Source: an uncultured Acidimicrobiales bacterium (GTDB taxonomy: Bacteria > Actinomycetota > Acidimicrobiia > Acidimicrobiales > SZUA-35). From it: a stretch of 64,000 nt of DNA. The notes under the pieces are model-generated. The model searched no databases, was not told where the DNA came from, and saw only the letters and a list, made by a program, of their open reading frames with translations. A program made the position numbers and the translations under genes. Where the stretch lies: contig CALAJV010000026.1 of NCBI GenBank assembly GCA_937922805.1, positions 47,534 through 111,533 of the forward strand, read 5' to 3'. Of this stretch, positions 1-8,486 are shown piece after piece (positions within the stretch are counted from its first letter, which is position 1; each line of letters begins with the position of its first letter).

Positions 1-467
1 TCCTAGCGATGAATCCTGATGGTGTGTTCTTGTCGAACGGCCCGGGAGATCCAACGGTTGTCACGTATGCGGTAGCGACAGTTAAAGAGCTTCTTGGTCA
101 GGTGCCGATCTTCGGAATTTGCCTCGGGCATCAGATTCTTAGCCTGGCCATCGGTGCCAAGATTGTGAAGCTTCCGTTTGGCCATCACGGGGCCAACCAT
201 CCAGTGCGTGATAATCAGACTGGTGAAATTGAAATTACCAGTCAGAACCACAACTTTGCCGTTGACCCGGCGTCGCTTGAGGGCCTGGCCGAAGTAACTC
301 ACGTGAACTTGAACGATGGAGTATGCGAAGGAATCCGGGTTCTCGACGGCTCTGCCTTTAGTGTGCAGCACCACCCCGAAGCCAGTCCGGGTCCTCATGA
401 CAGTGCCTATCTGTTCCAACGGTTTGCCGCTCAAATGGACGCCAACGCTAATCAAGGGGCAAAGTAA
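1..467 (+). CDS. carA: Carbamoyl-phosphate synthase small subunit, 3' part
   Basis: The 5' end lies outside the window; the frame is open from base 3. This is the glutamine amidotransferase domain, which hydrolyses glutamine and channels ammonia to CarB. The class I amidotransferase signature is complete: the oxyanion region SNGPGDP, the nucleophile cysteine in GICLGHQ, and the catalytic His/Glu in the C-terminal HHPEASPGP. The N-terminal CarA domain is not visible. The stop codon TAA shares its last A with the ATG of carB, so the two subunits are translationally coupled. This is probably the middle of a pyr operon continuing from the left. Confidence 0.96.
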   Translation, partial: LAMNPDGVFLSNGPGDPTVVTYAVATVKELLGQVPIFGICLGHQILSLAIGAKIVKLPFGHHGANHPVRDNQTGEIEITSQNHNFAVDPASLEGLAEVTHVNLNDGVCEGIRVLDGSAFSVQHHPEASPGPHDSAYLFQRFAAQMDANANQGAK

Positions 468-3400
468 TGCCACGACGCAATGACATCAACACCATTCTTG
501 TGATTGGCTCGGGACCAATCATTATTGGCCAAGCGTGCGAGTTCGACTACTCGGGAACCCAGGCTTGCCGCGCTCTACGCGAAGATGGATATCGCGTCGT
601 GCTGGCTAACTCGAACCCGGCCACGATCATGACCGATCCTGACTTTGCCGACGCAACCTACATTGAACCGCTCAACATCGAAGTTCTCGAACGAATTATC
701 GAAGCTGAGCAACCCGACGCTTTGTTGCCAACCCTAGGGGGGCAAACTGCGCTGAACTTGTCGATGGAGTTGGTCGAAGCTGGCGTTCTAGACAAACACA
801 ACGTCGAGCTGATCGGCGCCGACGCGACGGCCATCGCCACCGCCGAAGATCGGCAGCAGTTCAAGGACGCGATGATCGAGATCGGTCTTGAGGTTCCCCG
901 AAGCGGTGTAGCCCACAACATGGAACAAGCAGAGCAGATCATCACCGAGATCGGGCTGCCCGTAGTGATCAGACCGGCGTATATTCTTGGCGGACGCGGC
1001 ACCGGAATGGCATACACCGCGGAGGAGTTCTCGGCCGCCGCTGCCAATGGCATCGCAGCTAGCCCGATAAACGAGATCCTTATCGAAGAATCGATTGCTG
1101 GTTGGAAAGAGTTCGAGCTCGAAGTCATGCGAGACCACGCTGACAACCAAGTGATTATCTGTTCGATCGAGAACATCGATCCGATGGGCGTTCACACTGG
1201 CGACTCGATCACCGTGGCTCCTATCCAAACACTCAGCGACGTCGAATATCAGATTATGCGTGACGCTGCTTTCGCCTGTCTCCGCCGTGTTGGGGTCGAG
1301 ACCGGAGGCTCAAACGTTCAATTTGCTATCGAGCCCGACACGGGCCGCATGGTCGTGATTGAGATGAACCCGAGAGTGAGTCGCTCCTCGGCACTAGCAT
1401 CAAAGGCCACCGGATTTCCGATTGCAAAGATCGCAGCCAAGCTGGCCGTGGGTTATTCTCTCGACGAAATTCCAAACGATATAACGAAGAAAACTCCATC
1501 TTCGTTTGAACCGGTGATCGACTACGTAGTCACAAAGATTCCGCGTTGGGCGTTTGAGAAGTTCCCGGGCACATCCGGGGTACTCGGCACCTCGATGCAG
1601 TCGGTTGGTGAGGTTATGGCCATCGGTCGGACCTTCCCCGAATCACTTCAGAAGGCTTGTCGTTCGCTCGAGCTGGGCCAAGCCGGACTCAACGGGTCGG
1701 CGGCCGAGCGTCGCTTCGATGACTACTCGGTCGAAGAGCTCAAGCAGGCGTTGCCAATTGGAACTCCCGATCGGATCTTCCTTGTCGAAGTAGCTCTACG
1801 ACGCGGAATGTCGATAGAGGAGATCTACGAGATCTCAAAAATCGACCCGTGGTTCCTGGATCAAATGTCGATTTTGGTCGAGGAACGGGTTGCACTGGAG
1901 CAGGTCTCGATCGACGAGATGAGCCGGGCCGACTGGCGCCGGGCCAAGCAGCTTGGATTCAGCGACGAACAACTGGCCTATATTCTGCCCGGTGCAACGA
2001 GCGAGGACCACGTTCGCCAAACCCGACTGAACGTAGGAGTCGCAGCAACGTTCAAAACGGTCGATACTTGCGCCGCGGAGTTCGAAGCAGAGACGCCGTA
2101 TCACTACTCGACTTACGAGGATGAGAACGAAGTTTCACCGGGGGAGCGGCCAAAGGTGATGATTCTCGGGTCTGGTCCGAATCGAATCGGTCAAGGAATT
2201 GAGTTTGACTATTGCTGCGTCCACGCCAGCTTTGCGCTGCGAGATGCTGGCTTTGAAACCATCATGGTCAACTGCAACCCGGAAACTGTCTCAACTGACT
2301 ACGACACGTCAGACCGGCTTTACTTCGAACCGGTCACCTACGAAGACGTAATGAACATCATCGAAGCTGAGAATCCAATTGGCATTGTGGTATCGCTCGG
2401 TGGTCAAACTCCGTTGAAGCTGGCCGACCGCTTGCCGCCTGAGCTGATACTCGGCACCTCGCCATCGTCGATCGATACCGCTGAGGACCGAGATCTATGG
2501 TCAGAAGTGTGCGATCGATTGGAGATCCCCCAACCTCCCGGTGGTACCGCTACCACTATCGAAGCTGCCTTAGAGGTGGCGAACTCGGTGGGGTATCCGG
2601 CTCTAGTCCGACCAAGCTACGTACTTGGCGGCCGAGCCATGGAACTGGTTTATGACGACGACGATTTGGCCTCGGCTATGAAGGCGCTTGGAGAATCCGG
2701 AACGTTGGGTCGAGAGGGCGGCCTGTCGGCTGAACGCCCGGTTCTGATCGACCGATTTCTTGAAGGTGCCATTGAAGTCGACGTTGACGCTATTCGTGAC
2801 TCCACCGGCGCAGCCATTATCGGTGGTGTTATGGAACACATCGAAGAAGCTGGGGTTCATTCCGGTGACTCGGCCTGCGTGCTTCCACCGTCGACATTGT
2901 CGAACGATACGATCGAAACGCTGTCTGACTACGCCCGCAAGATAGCAGCTGATCTATCGGTGGTTGGTCTGATTAACGTTCAATTCGCAGTCAAAGATGG
3001 CGATGTCTACGTAATCGAAGCCAATCCGAGGGCTTCGCGAACAGTGCCCTTCGTTTCAAAGGCGACCGGTCGGCCGTTGGCCAAAGTTGCAGCCCGAGTT
3101 ATGGCCGGGGCGACGCTAGCCGAGTTAGAAGCCGAGGGCTTGTTGCGATCTGAGCCAATCCGGTCGATGTGGTCGGTCAAAGAAGCCGTGCTGCCGTTTA
3201 ACCGTTTCCCTGAAACAGATGCATTGCTCGGACCAGAAATGCGTTCTACCGGTGAAGTTATGGGGCTAGACACAACTCCAGGCCTGGCCTTCATCAAGAG
3301 CCAGCTCGGAGCTGGAGCGAACCTGCCAAACTTTGATTCGGATCAGCCAGCTCCAATCGTGTTCTTATCGTTGGCCGATCGGGACAAAGACGCTGGTGTC

Positions 3401-3799
3401 GATGTCGCTCGTCAGCTTGAGCAATTAGGTTTCCGTTTCGCTGCTACTACCGGAACAGCGCAGCGACTTGAGGCCGAGGGAATTGCGGTCGAGCGAATGG
3501 TTGATCGGCTCATAGCGTCACCTACCTCGACCGAGCTAGTAAGCGAAGATCAATATGGCACAAACGCAGTCGAACTCATTGAACGAGGTGAAGTGTCGTT
3601 AGTGATCAATACCCCGCGAGGTCGGGGTCCGCGGGCCGATGGCGCGTACATACGGATCGCTGCTGGTCAGAGTGGGGTGCCACTGTTGACAACGTTAGCG
3701 GCGGCGAAAGCCACCGCCCTTGGCCTAGCCGACCTGCAAAATCAGCCGCTAGCGGTCCGGTCGTTGCAAGCTGTGCACAGCTCCGGCGACAGCCTATGA
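467..3799 (+). CDS. carB: Carbamoyl-phosphate synthase large subunit
   Basis: At 1110 aa this is full length for CarB. It makes carbamoyl phosphate from bicarbonate, ammonia and two ATP, feeding both pyrimidine and arginine synthesis (argF is in the same window). Two homologous ATP-grasp halves are visible: the first begins with ILVIGSGPIIIGQ near the N terminus, the second with MILGSGPNRIGQGIEFDY near residue 560. The last ~140 residues form the MGS-like allosteric domain (VINTPRG), where UMP and ornithine normally bind. It overlaps carA by 1 nt and pyrD by 4 nt (ATGA). Confidence 0.98.
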   Translation: MPRRNDINTILVIGSGPIIIGQACEFDYSGTQACRALREDGYRVVLANSNPATIMTDPDFADATYIEPLNIEVLERIIEAEQPDALLPTLGGQTALNLSMELVEAGVLDKHNVELIGADATAIATAEDRQQFKDAMIEIGLEVPRSGVAHNMEQAEQIITEIGLPVVIRPAYILGGRGTGMAYTAEEFSAAAANGIAASPINEILIEESIAGWKEFELEVMRDHADNQVIICSIENIDPMGVHTGDSITVAPIQTLSDVEYQIMRDAAFACLRRVGVETGGSNVQFAIEPDTGRMVVIEMNPRVSRSSALASKATGFPIAKIAAKLAVGYSLDEIPNDITKKTPSSFEPVIDYVVTKIPRWAFEKFPGTSGVLGTSMQSVGEVMAIGRTFPESLQKACRSLELGQAGLNGSAAERRFDDYSVEELKQALPIGTPDRIFLVEVALRRGMSIEEIYEISKIDPWFLDQMSILVEERVALEQVSIDEMSRADWRRAKQLGFSDEQLAYILPGATSEDHVRQTRLNVGVAATFKTVDTCAAEFEAETPYHYSTYEDENEVSPGERPKVMILGSGPNRIGQGIEFDYCCVHASFALRDAGFETIMVNCNPETVSTDYDTSDRLYFEPVTYEDVMNIIEAENPIGIVVSLGGQTPLKLADRLPPELILGTSPSSIDTAEDRDLWSEVCDRLEIPQPPGGTATTIEAALEVANSVGYPALVRPSYVLGGRAMELVYDDDDLASAMKALGESGTLGREGGLSAERPVLIDRFLEGAIEVDVDAIRDSTGAAIIGGVMEHIEEAGVHSGDSACVLPPSTLSNDTIETLSDYARKIAADLSVVGLINVQFAVKDGDVYVIEANPRASRTVPFVSKATGRPLAKVAARVMAGATLAELEAEGLLRSEPIRSMWSVKEAVLPFNRFPETDALLGPEMRSTGEVMGLDTTPGLAFIKSQLGAGANLPNFDSDQPAPIVFLSLADRDKDAGVDVARQLEQLGFRFAATTGTAQRLEAEGIAVERMVDRLIASPTSTELVSEDQYGTNAVELIERGEVSLVINTPRGRGPRADGAYIRIAAGQSGVPLLTTLAAAKATALGLADLQNQPLAVRSLQAVHSSGDSL

Positions 3800-4722
3800 G
3801 ATCATCGGTGGACCTGAGCACAACGGTGGGATCGATAACGCTCCGTTCGCCGGTCATGACCGCAGCTGGTACCGCGGGACACGGCGCCGAGCTCGGTGCG
3901 TATTTTGACCTTTCTGCGATTGGTGCAGTGGTTGTTAAGTCGTTGGCTCACTTCCCGTGTGAGGGAAATCCCGCTATCCGGGTCCACCGGACCCCGGGCG
4001 GAATGATCAATTCTGTCGGCTTACAAGGCCCCGGCGTTAGTGCCTGGTTAGAAGATGAACTGCCGGCCCTGGTCGCCTCGAAAGCGAATGTCGTGGCATC
4101 GATTTGGGGTCGGACCGTTGCCGACTACGAAAAAGCATCGTCTGAATTGGCCGATGCTCCCGCCGAAGTGATCGCGGTCGAGGTCAATATTTCGTGCCCC
4201 AACACCGAGGCTGGGAACGAGATGTTTGCTCACTCGCCCGAAATGACGTCTGAAGTGCTGTCGGCTGCTCAAGGTTGCCGACGGCCGATGTGGGCCAAAC
4301 TGAGTCCAAACATTGGGCCCGGGTTGCCCGCAATTGCTAGCGCCGCCTATGAGGCGGGGGCAGAAGCGGTGACGTTGGTTAATACCTACATGGGGCTGGT
4401 CGTCGATCCTCAAACGGGCATGGCCGTTCTTGGTAATGGTGGTGGTGGGGTTTCTGGTCCAGCCATTAAGCCGCTCGCGGTTCGGGCTGTGGCCGATGTT
4501 CGAGCCGCCCTGCCCGATCTTCCGATCATTGGTGTTGGTGGTATCGCAACGGCGGCCGACGTTGTTGAGTACGCTCGGGTTGGAGCCAATGCTGTTCAAA
4601 TCGGAACGTCCACTTTTGCCAATCCGAGGACAGTTGGCCAAGTTAATCGAGATCTAAGTAAATGGTGTGCTAAGCAAAACGTAGAACGTTTTACCGATCT
4701 GATCGGAACGGCCAAATTGTAG
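3796..4722 (+). CDS. pyrD: Dihydroorotate dehydrogenase, class 1B-like catalytic subunit
   Basis: 308 aa, starting in an ATGA overlap with carB. It oxidises dihydroorotate to orotate with FMN. The catalytic cysteine sits in VNISCPN, followed by KLSPN, and the FMN phosphate site is in IIGVGGI and AVQIGT. The Cys base and the SGPAIKP motif place it in class 1, closest to the NAD-dependent B type, rather than the membrane-bound class 2 with a Ser base. Class 1B enzymes normally need the PyrK iron-sulfur/FAD partner, which is not next to this gene; it could lie left of the window. Confidence 0.93.
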   Translation: MRSSVDLSTTVGSITLRSPVMTAAGTAGHGAELGAYFDLSAIGAVVVKSLAHFPCEGNPAIRVHRTPGGMINSVGLQGPGVSAWLEDELPALVASKANVVASIWGRTVADYEKASSELADAPAEVIAVEVNISCPNTEAGNEMFAHSPEMTSEVLSAAQGCRRPMWAKLSPNIGPGLPAIASAAYEAGAEAVTLVNTYMGLVVDPQTGMAVLGNGGGGVSGPAIKPLAVRAVADVRAALPDLPIIGVGGIATAADVVEYARVGANAVQIGTSTFANPRTVGQVNRDLSKWCAKQNVERFTDLIGTAKL

Positions 4723-4827
4723 GAGCTGCACTGCGCCTTAAGTCGACGCAAAGTAAGGTCAGCTCGGAACACAACGACGACGAAGTAGCAGGATCATCCA
4801 AGATCGGATGTGTCCAAATTGACAAAA

Positions 4828-4847
4828 GGCTCAGTGACCACTGAGCC
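4828..4847 (+). promoter_or_regulatory. Hairpin between pyrD and pyrF
   Basis: A perfect 8-bp inverted repeat (GGCTCAGT / ACTGAGCC) with a GACC loop lies in the 186-nt gap between pyrD and pyrF. A second weaker pairing (CCCAC / GTGGG) follows just downstream. There is no U-tract, so it does not look like a simple terminator. It may be a processing or attenuation element of the pyr transcript; the function is unknown. Confidence 0.35.
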
Positions 4848-4908
4848 ACCCACTGAGTGAAGTACTGGTGGGAGTATCGAATGAAATATCTAGTTGAGGA
4901 GCAATCTA

Positions 4909-5634
4909 GTGGCGAACAAAGTTGAAGCAGCAGCAGAAGGGCTATCGCCGGAGTTGCGATCACAGATGGCCATCGCTCTCGATGTCGATGACCTGGTCGA
5001 GGCGGTGCGCCTCGCTCGCCAGCTATCACCGTGGTTCGGAGTGGCCAAGGTAGGCCTCGAACTTTACAGCGCCGCTGGGCCAGACGCAGTCGGCGCCATG
5101 CTCGACAATGGATTCGATGTCTTTCTCGATCTGAAGCTGCATGATATACCAACCACGGTTCGTAAAGCGGCTGGCGTATGCGGCGCCTTGGGTGCCAAAT
5201 ACCTGACCATGCACGCTCATGGCGGTGCCGACATGATGCGAGCCGGAGTTGAAGGGTTTACCGAGGGGGCAATTAACGCCGGCCTAGAGGCACCCACGGC
5301 TGTTGCCATTACCGTTCTTACAAGCGACGCCGACGCTCCCGACCATATTGTGCCTAATCGGCTACGTTTAGCGGTTGAGGCTGGCTGCGGTGGCATCGTG
5401 TGCGCCGGAATGAACTTGAAAGACCTGCGAGAGCTTTCGCCTCGAACGATGCGGGTCGTGCCTGGAATTAGAGCCGAGGGAGCCGACAGTCACGACCAGC
5501 CTCATCCGGTTACTCCAGCTGCAGCGTTAGCCGAAGGAGCCGACCTGTTGGTCATCGGACGAGCCGTGACGTTGGCCGACGATCCGGCAGCTGCGGCCGC
5601 TGCTCTGCTGGGCGATCTTGATGCTAGTGAGTAG
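4909..5634 (+). CDS. pyrF: Orotidine 5'-phosphate decarboxylase
   Basis: Decarboxylates OMP to UMP, the last step of de novo pyrimidine synthesis. The active-site signature FLDLKLHDIP carries the Asp-x-Lys-x-x-Asp catalytic array, and the phosphate-binding end is VIGRAVT. I place the start at the GTG at 4909 because GAGGAG lies 6-7 nt upstream; an in-frame TTG at 4894 would overlap that ribosome site. The product is 241 aa, usual for the family. The 186-nt gap after pyrD holds a hairpin, so pyrF may be partly uncoupled from carAB-pyrD. Confidence 0.95.
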   Translation: MANKVEAAAEGLSPELRSQMAIALDVDDLVEAVRLARQLSPWFGVAKVGLELYSAAGPDAVGAMLDNGFDVFLDLKLHDIPTTVRKAAGVCGALGAKYLTMHAHGGADMMRAGVEGFTEGAINAGLEAPTAVAITVLTSDADAPDHIVPNRLRLAVEAGCGGIVCAGMNLKDLRELSPRTMRVVPGIRAEGADSHDQPHPVTPAAALAEGADLLVIGRAVTLADDPAAAAAALLGDLDASE

Positions 5635-5698
5635 GCCGATTCGGGTCCGCTGTTCCAAATTAGGTGATATTTGCCAGTCTGAACTTCTCTATATCGGG

Positions 5699-5704
5699 TA
5701 GTTT
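5699..5704 (+). promoter_or_regulatory. Candidate -10 element for leaderless mihF
   Basis: TAGTTT lies 6 nt before the mihF ATG, the spacing expected if transcription starts at the A of the start codon. No Shine-Dalgarno sequence precedes the ATG. No convincing -35 is visible. Confidence 0.5.
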
Positions 5705-5710
5705 TTAGAT

Positions 5711-6025
5711 ATGTCTTCACCCCCTCAGCTGACTGAAGCACAACGATCAGCTGCTTTGCAAAAAGCGGCCGAAGCTCGACGTGTTCGGAGCGAACTAAAG
5801 GGTCAGCTGAAAATTGGCACGATTACTTTGGCAGAAGTACTGGAACAAGCCGAAAAAGATCCGATCGTAGCCAAGACAAAAGTCCTTACTGTACTTGAAT
5901 CAATGCCCGGAGTTGGCAAGGTGGCCTCCCGGAGAATCATGGAACAACTTTCAATAGCCGAATCGAAACGTCTGGGTGGTCTTGGGACGAAGCAGCGCGC
6001 CTCGCTAGAGGAGGCGTTCTCCTGA
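5711..6025 (+). CDS. mihF: Actinobacterial integration host factor mIHF
   Basis: 104 aa nucleoid protein of the mIHF family, which binds and bends DNA through a helix-two-turns-helix motif and is restricted to actinobacteria. The C-terminal half (ESMPGVGKVASRRIMEQL, then RLGGLG) is the conserved DNA-binding part; the N-terminal 40 residues are a charged helix (AALQKAAEARRVRSELK). Its position directly before gmk and rpoZ is the standard actinobacterial order. The stop codon overlaps the proposed CTG start of gmk. Probably leaderless. Confidence 0.94.
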   Translation: MSSPPQLTEAQRSAALQKAAEARRVRSELKGQLKIGTITLAEVLEQAEKDPIVAKTKVLTVLESMPGVGKVASRRIMEQLSIAESKRLGGLGTKQRASLEEAFS

Positions 6026-6603
6026 GCCAGTCACCCCTGCTCGTGATCGTGTCCGGACCGGGCGGGGTCGGCAAGAGCACCGTCGTTGATGTTTTGATCG
6101 AGCGATACCCAGAGCTATGGCTGAGCCGTTCTTGGACAACCAGGCAACGGCGTCCGAGAGAATCGGAACGTTCGTATGTGTTTGTGACGACCGAGCAGTT
6201 CGAAGAACGAATTAAGGCCGATGGGTTTTTGGAGCACGCCGAGTTCCTCGGCAATTATTATGGAACCCCGAGCCTTGATCCGCCCGACGGTCGAGATGTA
6301 ATTCTCGAGATTGATGTGCAAGGCGCTCGCCAGGTAGTTGAGAAAGAACAGGATGCATTGTTGTTGTTCTTGCAGGCTCCGTCAGCTGATGAACAGCAAG
6401 CCCGTCTTCGGCGTCGAGGAGATCCAGAGGAGAAGGTGGCCCAACGGGTCGCTAAGGCTGCTGAGGAAGCTGATGCTGGCCGTGAGCTCGACGCTCAAAT
6501 CATCACGAACTTCAATATCGATGACACCGTAGAAGAGATGTGGTCCGCTATCGAAAAGGCTCGTTCTGACCGAGGCCGGCTAGATCCGAACAGCCTCGAT
6601 TGA
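6022..6603 (+). CDS. gmk: Guanylate kinase, probable CTG start
   Basis: Phosphorylates GMP to GDP. The P-loop is SGPGGVGKST, followed by SWTTRQRRPRE (GMP binding) and ILEIDVQGARQV. The first conventional start is GTG 6043, but that leaves only three residues before the P-loop and cuts off the hydrophobic first strand (LLVIV). An in-frame CTG at 6022 overlaps the mihF stop as CTGA and is preceded by AGAGGAGG with 7 nt spacing, while GTG 6043 has no ribosome site. I therefore choose CTG, giving 193 aa, the normal length. This start is inferred, not proven. Confidence 0.9.
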   Translation: MSQSPLLVIVSGPGGVGKSTVVDVLIERYPELWLSRSWTTRQRRPRESERSYVFVTTEQFEERIKADGFLEHAEFLGNYYGTPSLDPPDGRDVILEIDVQGARQVVEKEQDALLLFLQAPSADEQQARLRRRGDPEEKVAQRVAKAAEEADAGRELDAQIITNFNIDDTVEEMWSAIEKARSDRGRLDPNSLD

Positions 6604-6838
6604 ACGGCGAAACTTCTTCGAATTTTGGCCAGTATCGCCGTCGCTGGCCGAAGATTGCTAACGGAGTGGCGGTCCGGGGCCAGTGGCCAATTTCGCCAGC
6701 TTTCGTGGCCAGGAGCAGAAATAGCCTCAAATTCGGTACTTTCGACTAGATAATGCCCGAACCAACGCTTCAGAAACGATTGATCGCTCTAAACGACGCT
6801 ATGGCTGCCTATACTGGCCAGCCGGAGGAACTGCACTT

Positions 6839-7120
6839 ATGGCTGATGCATATGACACGATGATGACCCCTCAGGTCGAATCCTTACTGGACAAGACCAC
6901 CTCAAAATTTAGCCTCTGCACATTGGCTTCAACAAGAGCTCGAGAGATCAACGCCTACTTTGGGCAACTTGGTGAAGGTCTAGGCGCCATGGTTCCACCT
7001 CAAGTAACCTCGGTTGCTCGCAAGCCGCTCTCGATTGCGTTCGAAGAAATTGCGGCTGAAAAGATCATTCCGGTCGTTCCTAGTCGTGATGCCAGCGATG
7101 ACGCTGGTGACTCCGCCTAG
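6839..7120 (+). CDS. rpoZ: RNA polymerase omega subunit
   Basis: 93 aa small subunit that helps beta-prime fold and assemble. The family pattern is clear: MTPQVESLLDK, then SKFSLCTLASTRAREIN, then the conserved QVTSVARKPLSIAFEEIA. GGAGG lies 10 nt before the ATG. The 235-nt gap after gmk contains a GATAAT-like hexamer at about 6747 and a 35-codon ORF (6753-6857) overlapping the rpoZ start, which I do not consider a supported gene. It precedes coaBC by only 7 nt. Confidence 0.94.
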   Translation: MADAYDTMMTPQVESLLDKTTSKFSLCTLASTRAREINAYFGQLGEGLGAMVPPQVTSVARKPLSIAFEEIAAEKIIPVVPSRDASDDAGDSA

Positions 7121-7127
7121 TTGTTGA

Positions 7128-8336
7128 ATGCTGGAAGGCCGCAGAATCATCCTCGGCGTCTCCGGGGGAATAGCGGCCTACAAAGCTATTGAAGTTTGTC
7201 GTCGACTAGTTGATAGTGGTGCTCATGTTGTGCCGGTGCTGACCGAAGCAGCCCACAACATGGTTGGACCAACGACGTTCACCGCGCTCGCCTCGGAGCC
7301 AGTCAAGACAAGTCTGTGGGCTGACCGGGATCCAATCCCGCATACTCGGATGGGGCAGAGCGCCGATGCCATCGTTGTTTGCCCCGCCACGGCCCGGGTC
7401 ATTTCCGACCTGGCCACTGGCCGATCCGGAGATCTGCTGGCTGCGACTCTGATCGCAACCGCCGCGCCAGTTGTCGTCTGCCCGGCAATGCACACCGAGA
7501 TGTGGGAACACCCTGCGGTGCAAGACAACATAGCGACTCTCCTACGTCGGGGCGTTGTTGTGGTGCCGCCTGAAGAGGGGAGACTGGCGGGCGGCGACAT
7601 GGGGAAAGGGCGCCTGGCCCAACCAGAAACAGTAGTAGCTGCGGTACACCAGTTGTTCGTTGGCGGCGATGGTGGTGTCGAGGACAAGCTTCTCTCGGGC
7701 CGACAAGTTCTCGTAACTGCTGGAGGCACTCGCGAATCGATTGATCCGGTTCGATACCTGGGCAACCGGTCGACTGGCAAGCAGGGACATGCACTGGCTG
7801 AGAAAGCGTCTCAGCTCGGCGCCGAGGTCACCTTGGTCACTACATCCGGAATCCAAAGTTCGAACAGCATCAAGCGAGTTGATGTAGTGACAGCAGCCGA
7901 CATGCATGCCGCTGTTAGCGCTAGTTCGAACACTATGGACATCATTATCATGGCAGCCGCCGTCGCAGATTTTCGACCCAGCGATGTTTCGAATAAGAAA
8001 CTCAAGAAAGCCGACGGAACGCCTACTATCAGTCTTGAACCTACGGTAGATATCCTGGCTGAACTGGGGGCAGCAAAGAAATCGGGGCAAATTCTGGTCG
8101 GCTTTGCCGCCGAGACGAACGATCTTCACAAAAACGCGTTGGCGAAGCTAAGTCGCAAAGGCGCTGATCTGTTAGTAGCTAACGACGTCTCAGCGCCCGG
8201 AGTTGGATTTGCTCACGATACGAACGAAGTCACAATCTTCAGTGCTAACGGTGACGTACAGGAAGTCCCGTTGTCCGATAAAGAATCAATTGCCGAGGCC
8301 GTTCTTCGTGCGGCAGCGCAACTGTTAGTCGATTGA
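7128..8336 (+). CDS. coaBC: Bifunctional phosphopantothenoylcysteine synthetase/decarboxylase
   Basis: 402 aa, full-length CoaBC for coenzyme A synthesis. Residues 1-~180 are the FMN-dependent CoaC decarboxylase (GVSGGIAAYKA, the PAMHTEMW motif). Residues ~185-402 are the CoaB ligase, which activates phosphopantothenate and adds cysteine (LVTAGGTRESIDPVRYLGN, then STGKQG, KLKK and VGFAAET). It follows rpoZ at 7 nt, so translation is probably coupled; no clear ribosome site is visible before the ATG. Confidence 0.96.
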   Translation: MLEGRRIILGVSGGIAAYKAIEVCRRLVDSGAHVVPVLTEAAHNMVGPTTFTALASEPVKTSLWADRDPIPHTRMGQSADAIVVCPATARVISDLATGRSGDLLAATLIATAAPVVVCPAMHTEMWEHPAVQDNIATLLRRGVVVVPPEEGRLAGGDMGKGRLAQPETVVAAVHQLFVGGDGGVEDKLLSGRQVLVTAGGTRESIDPVRYLGNRSTGKQGHALAEKASQLGAEVTLVTTSGIQSSNSIKRVDVVTAADMHAAVSASSNTMDIIIMAAAVADFRPSDVSNKKLKKADGTPTISLEPTVDILAELGAAKKSGQILVGFAAETNDLHKNALAKLSRKGADLLVANDVSAPGVGFAHDTNEVTIFSANGDVQEVPLSDKESIAEAVLRAAAQLLVD

Positions 8337-8486
8337 TCGTTGTCGAGTTCGGATTGGCGGTTCCAACTAACTTCAGCCAAATCATCGCAATCGCAAAAAT
8401 AAGTACGGAGAGACTTGCAAACTCACGGTAAGTCACACAGATAGGTACGACAAAAACCACCGATAAAGCGAGCAAAGGTACGCGAC

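Noticed and set aside
658..3297. Long antisense ORFs inside carB (and similar shadows in other genes)
   Set aside because: They follow from the codon composition of the real gene and show no domain or start signal.
6753..6857. 35-codon ORF overlapping the rpoZ start
   Set aside because: No recognisable family or ribosome site; only a chance -10-like sequence nearby.
8337..8486. SAM riboswitch before metK
   Set aside because: No SAM-I, SAM-II or SAM-IV core motif could be recognised in the 150 nt.
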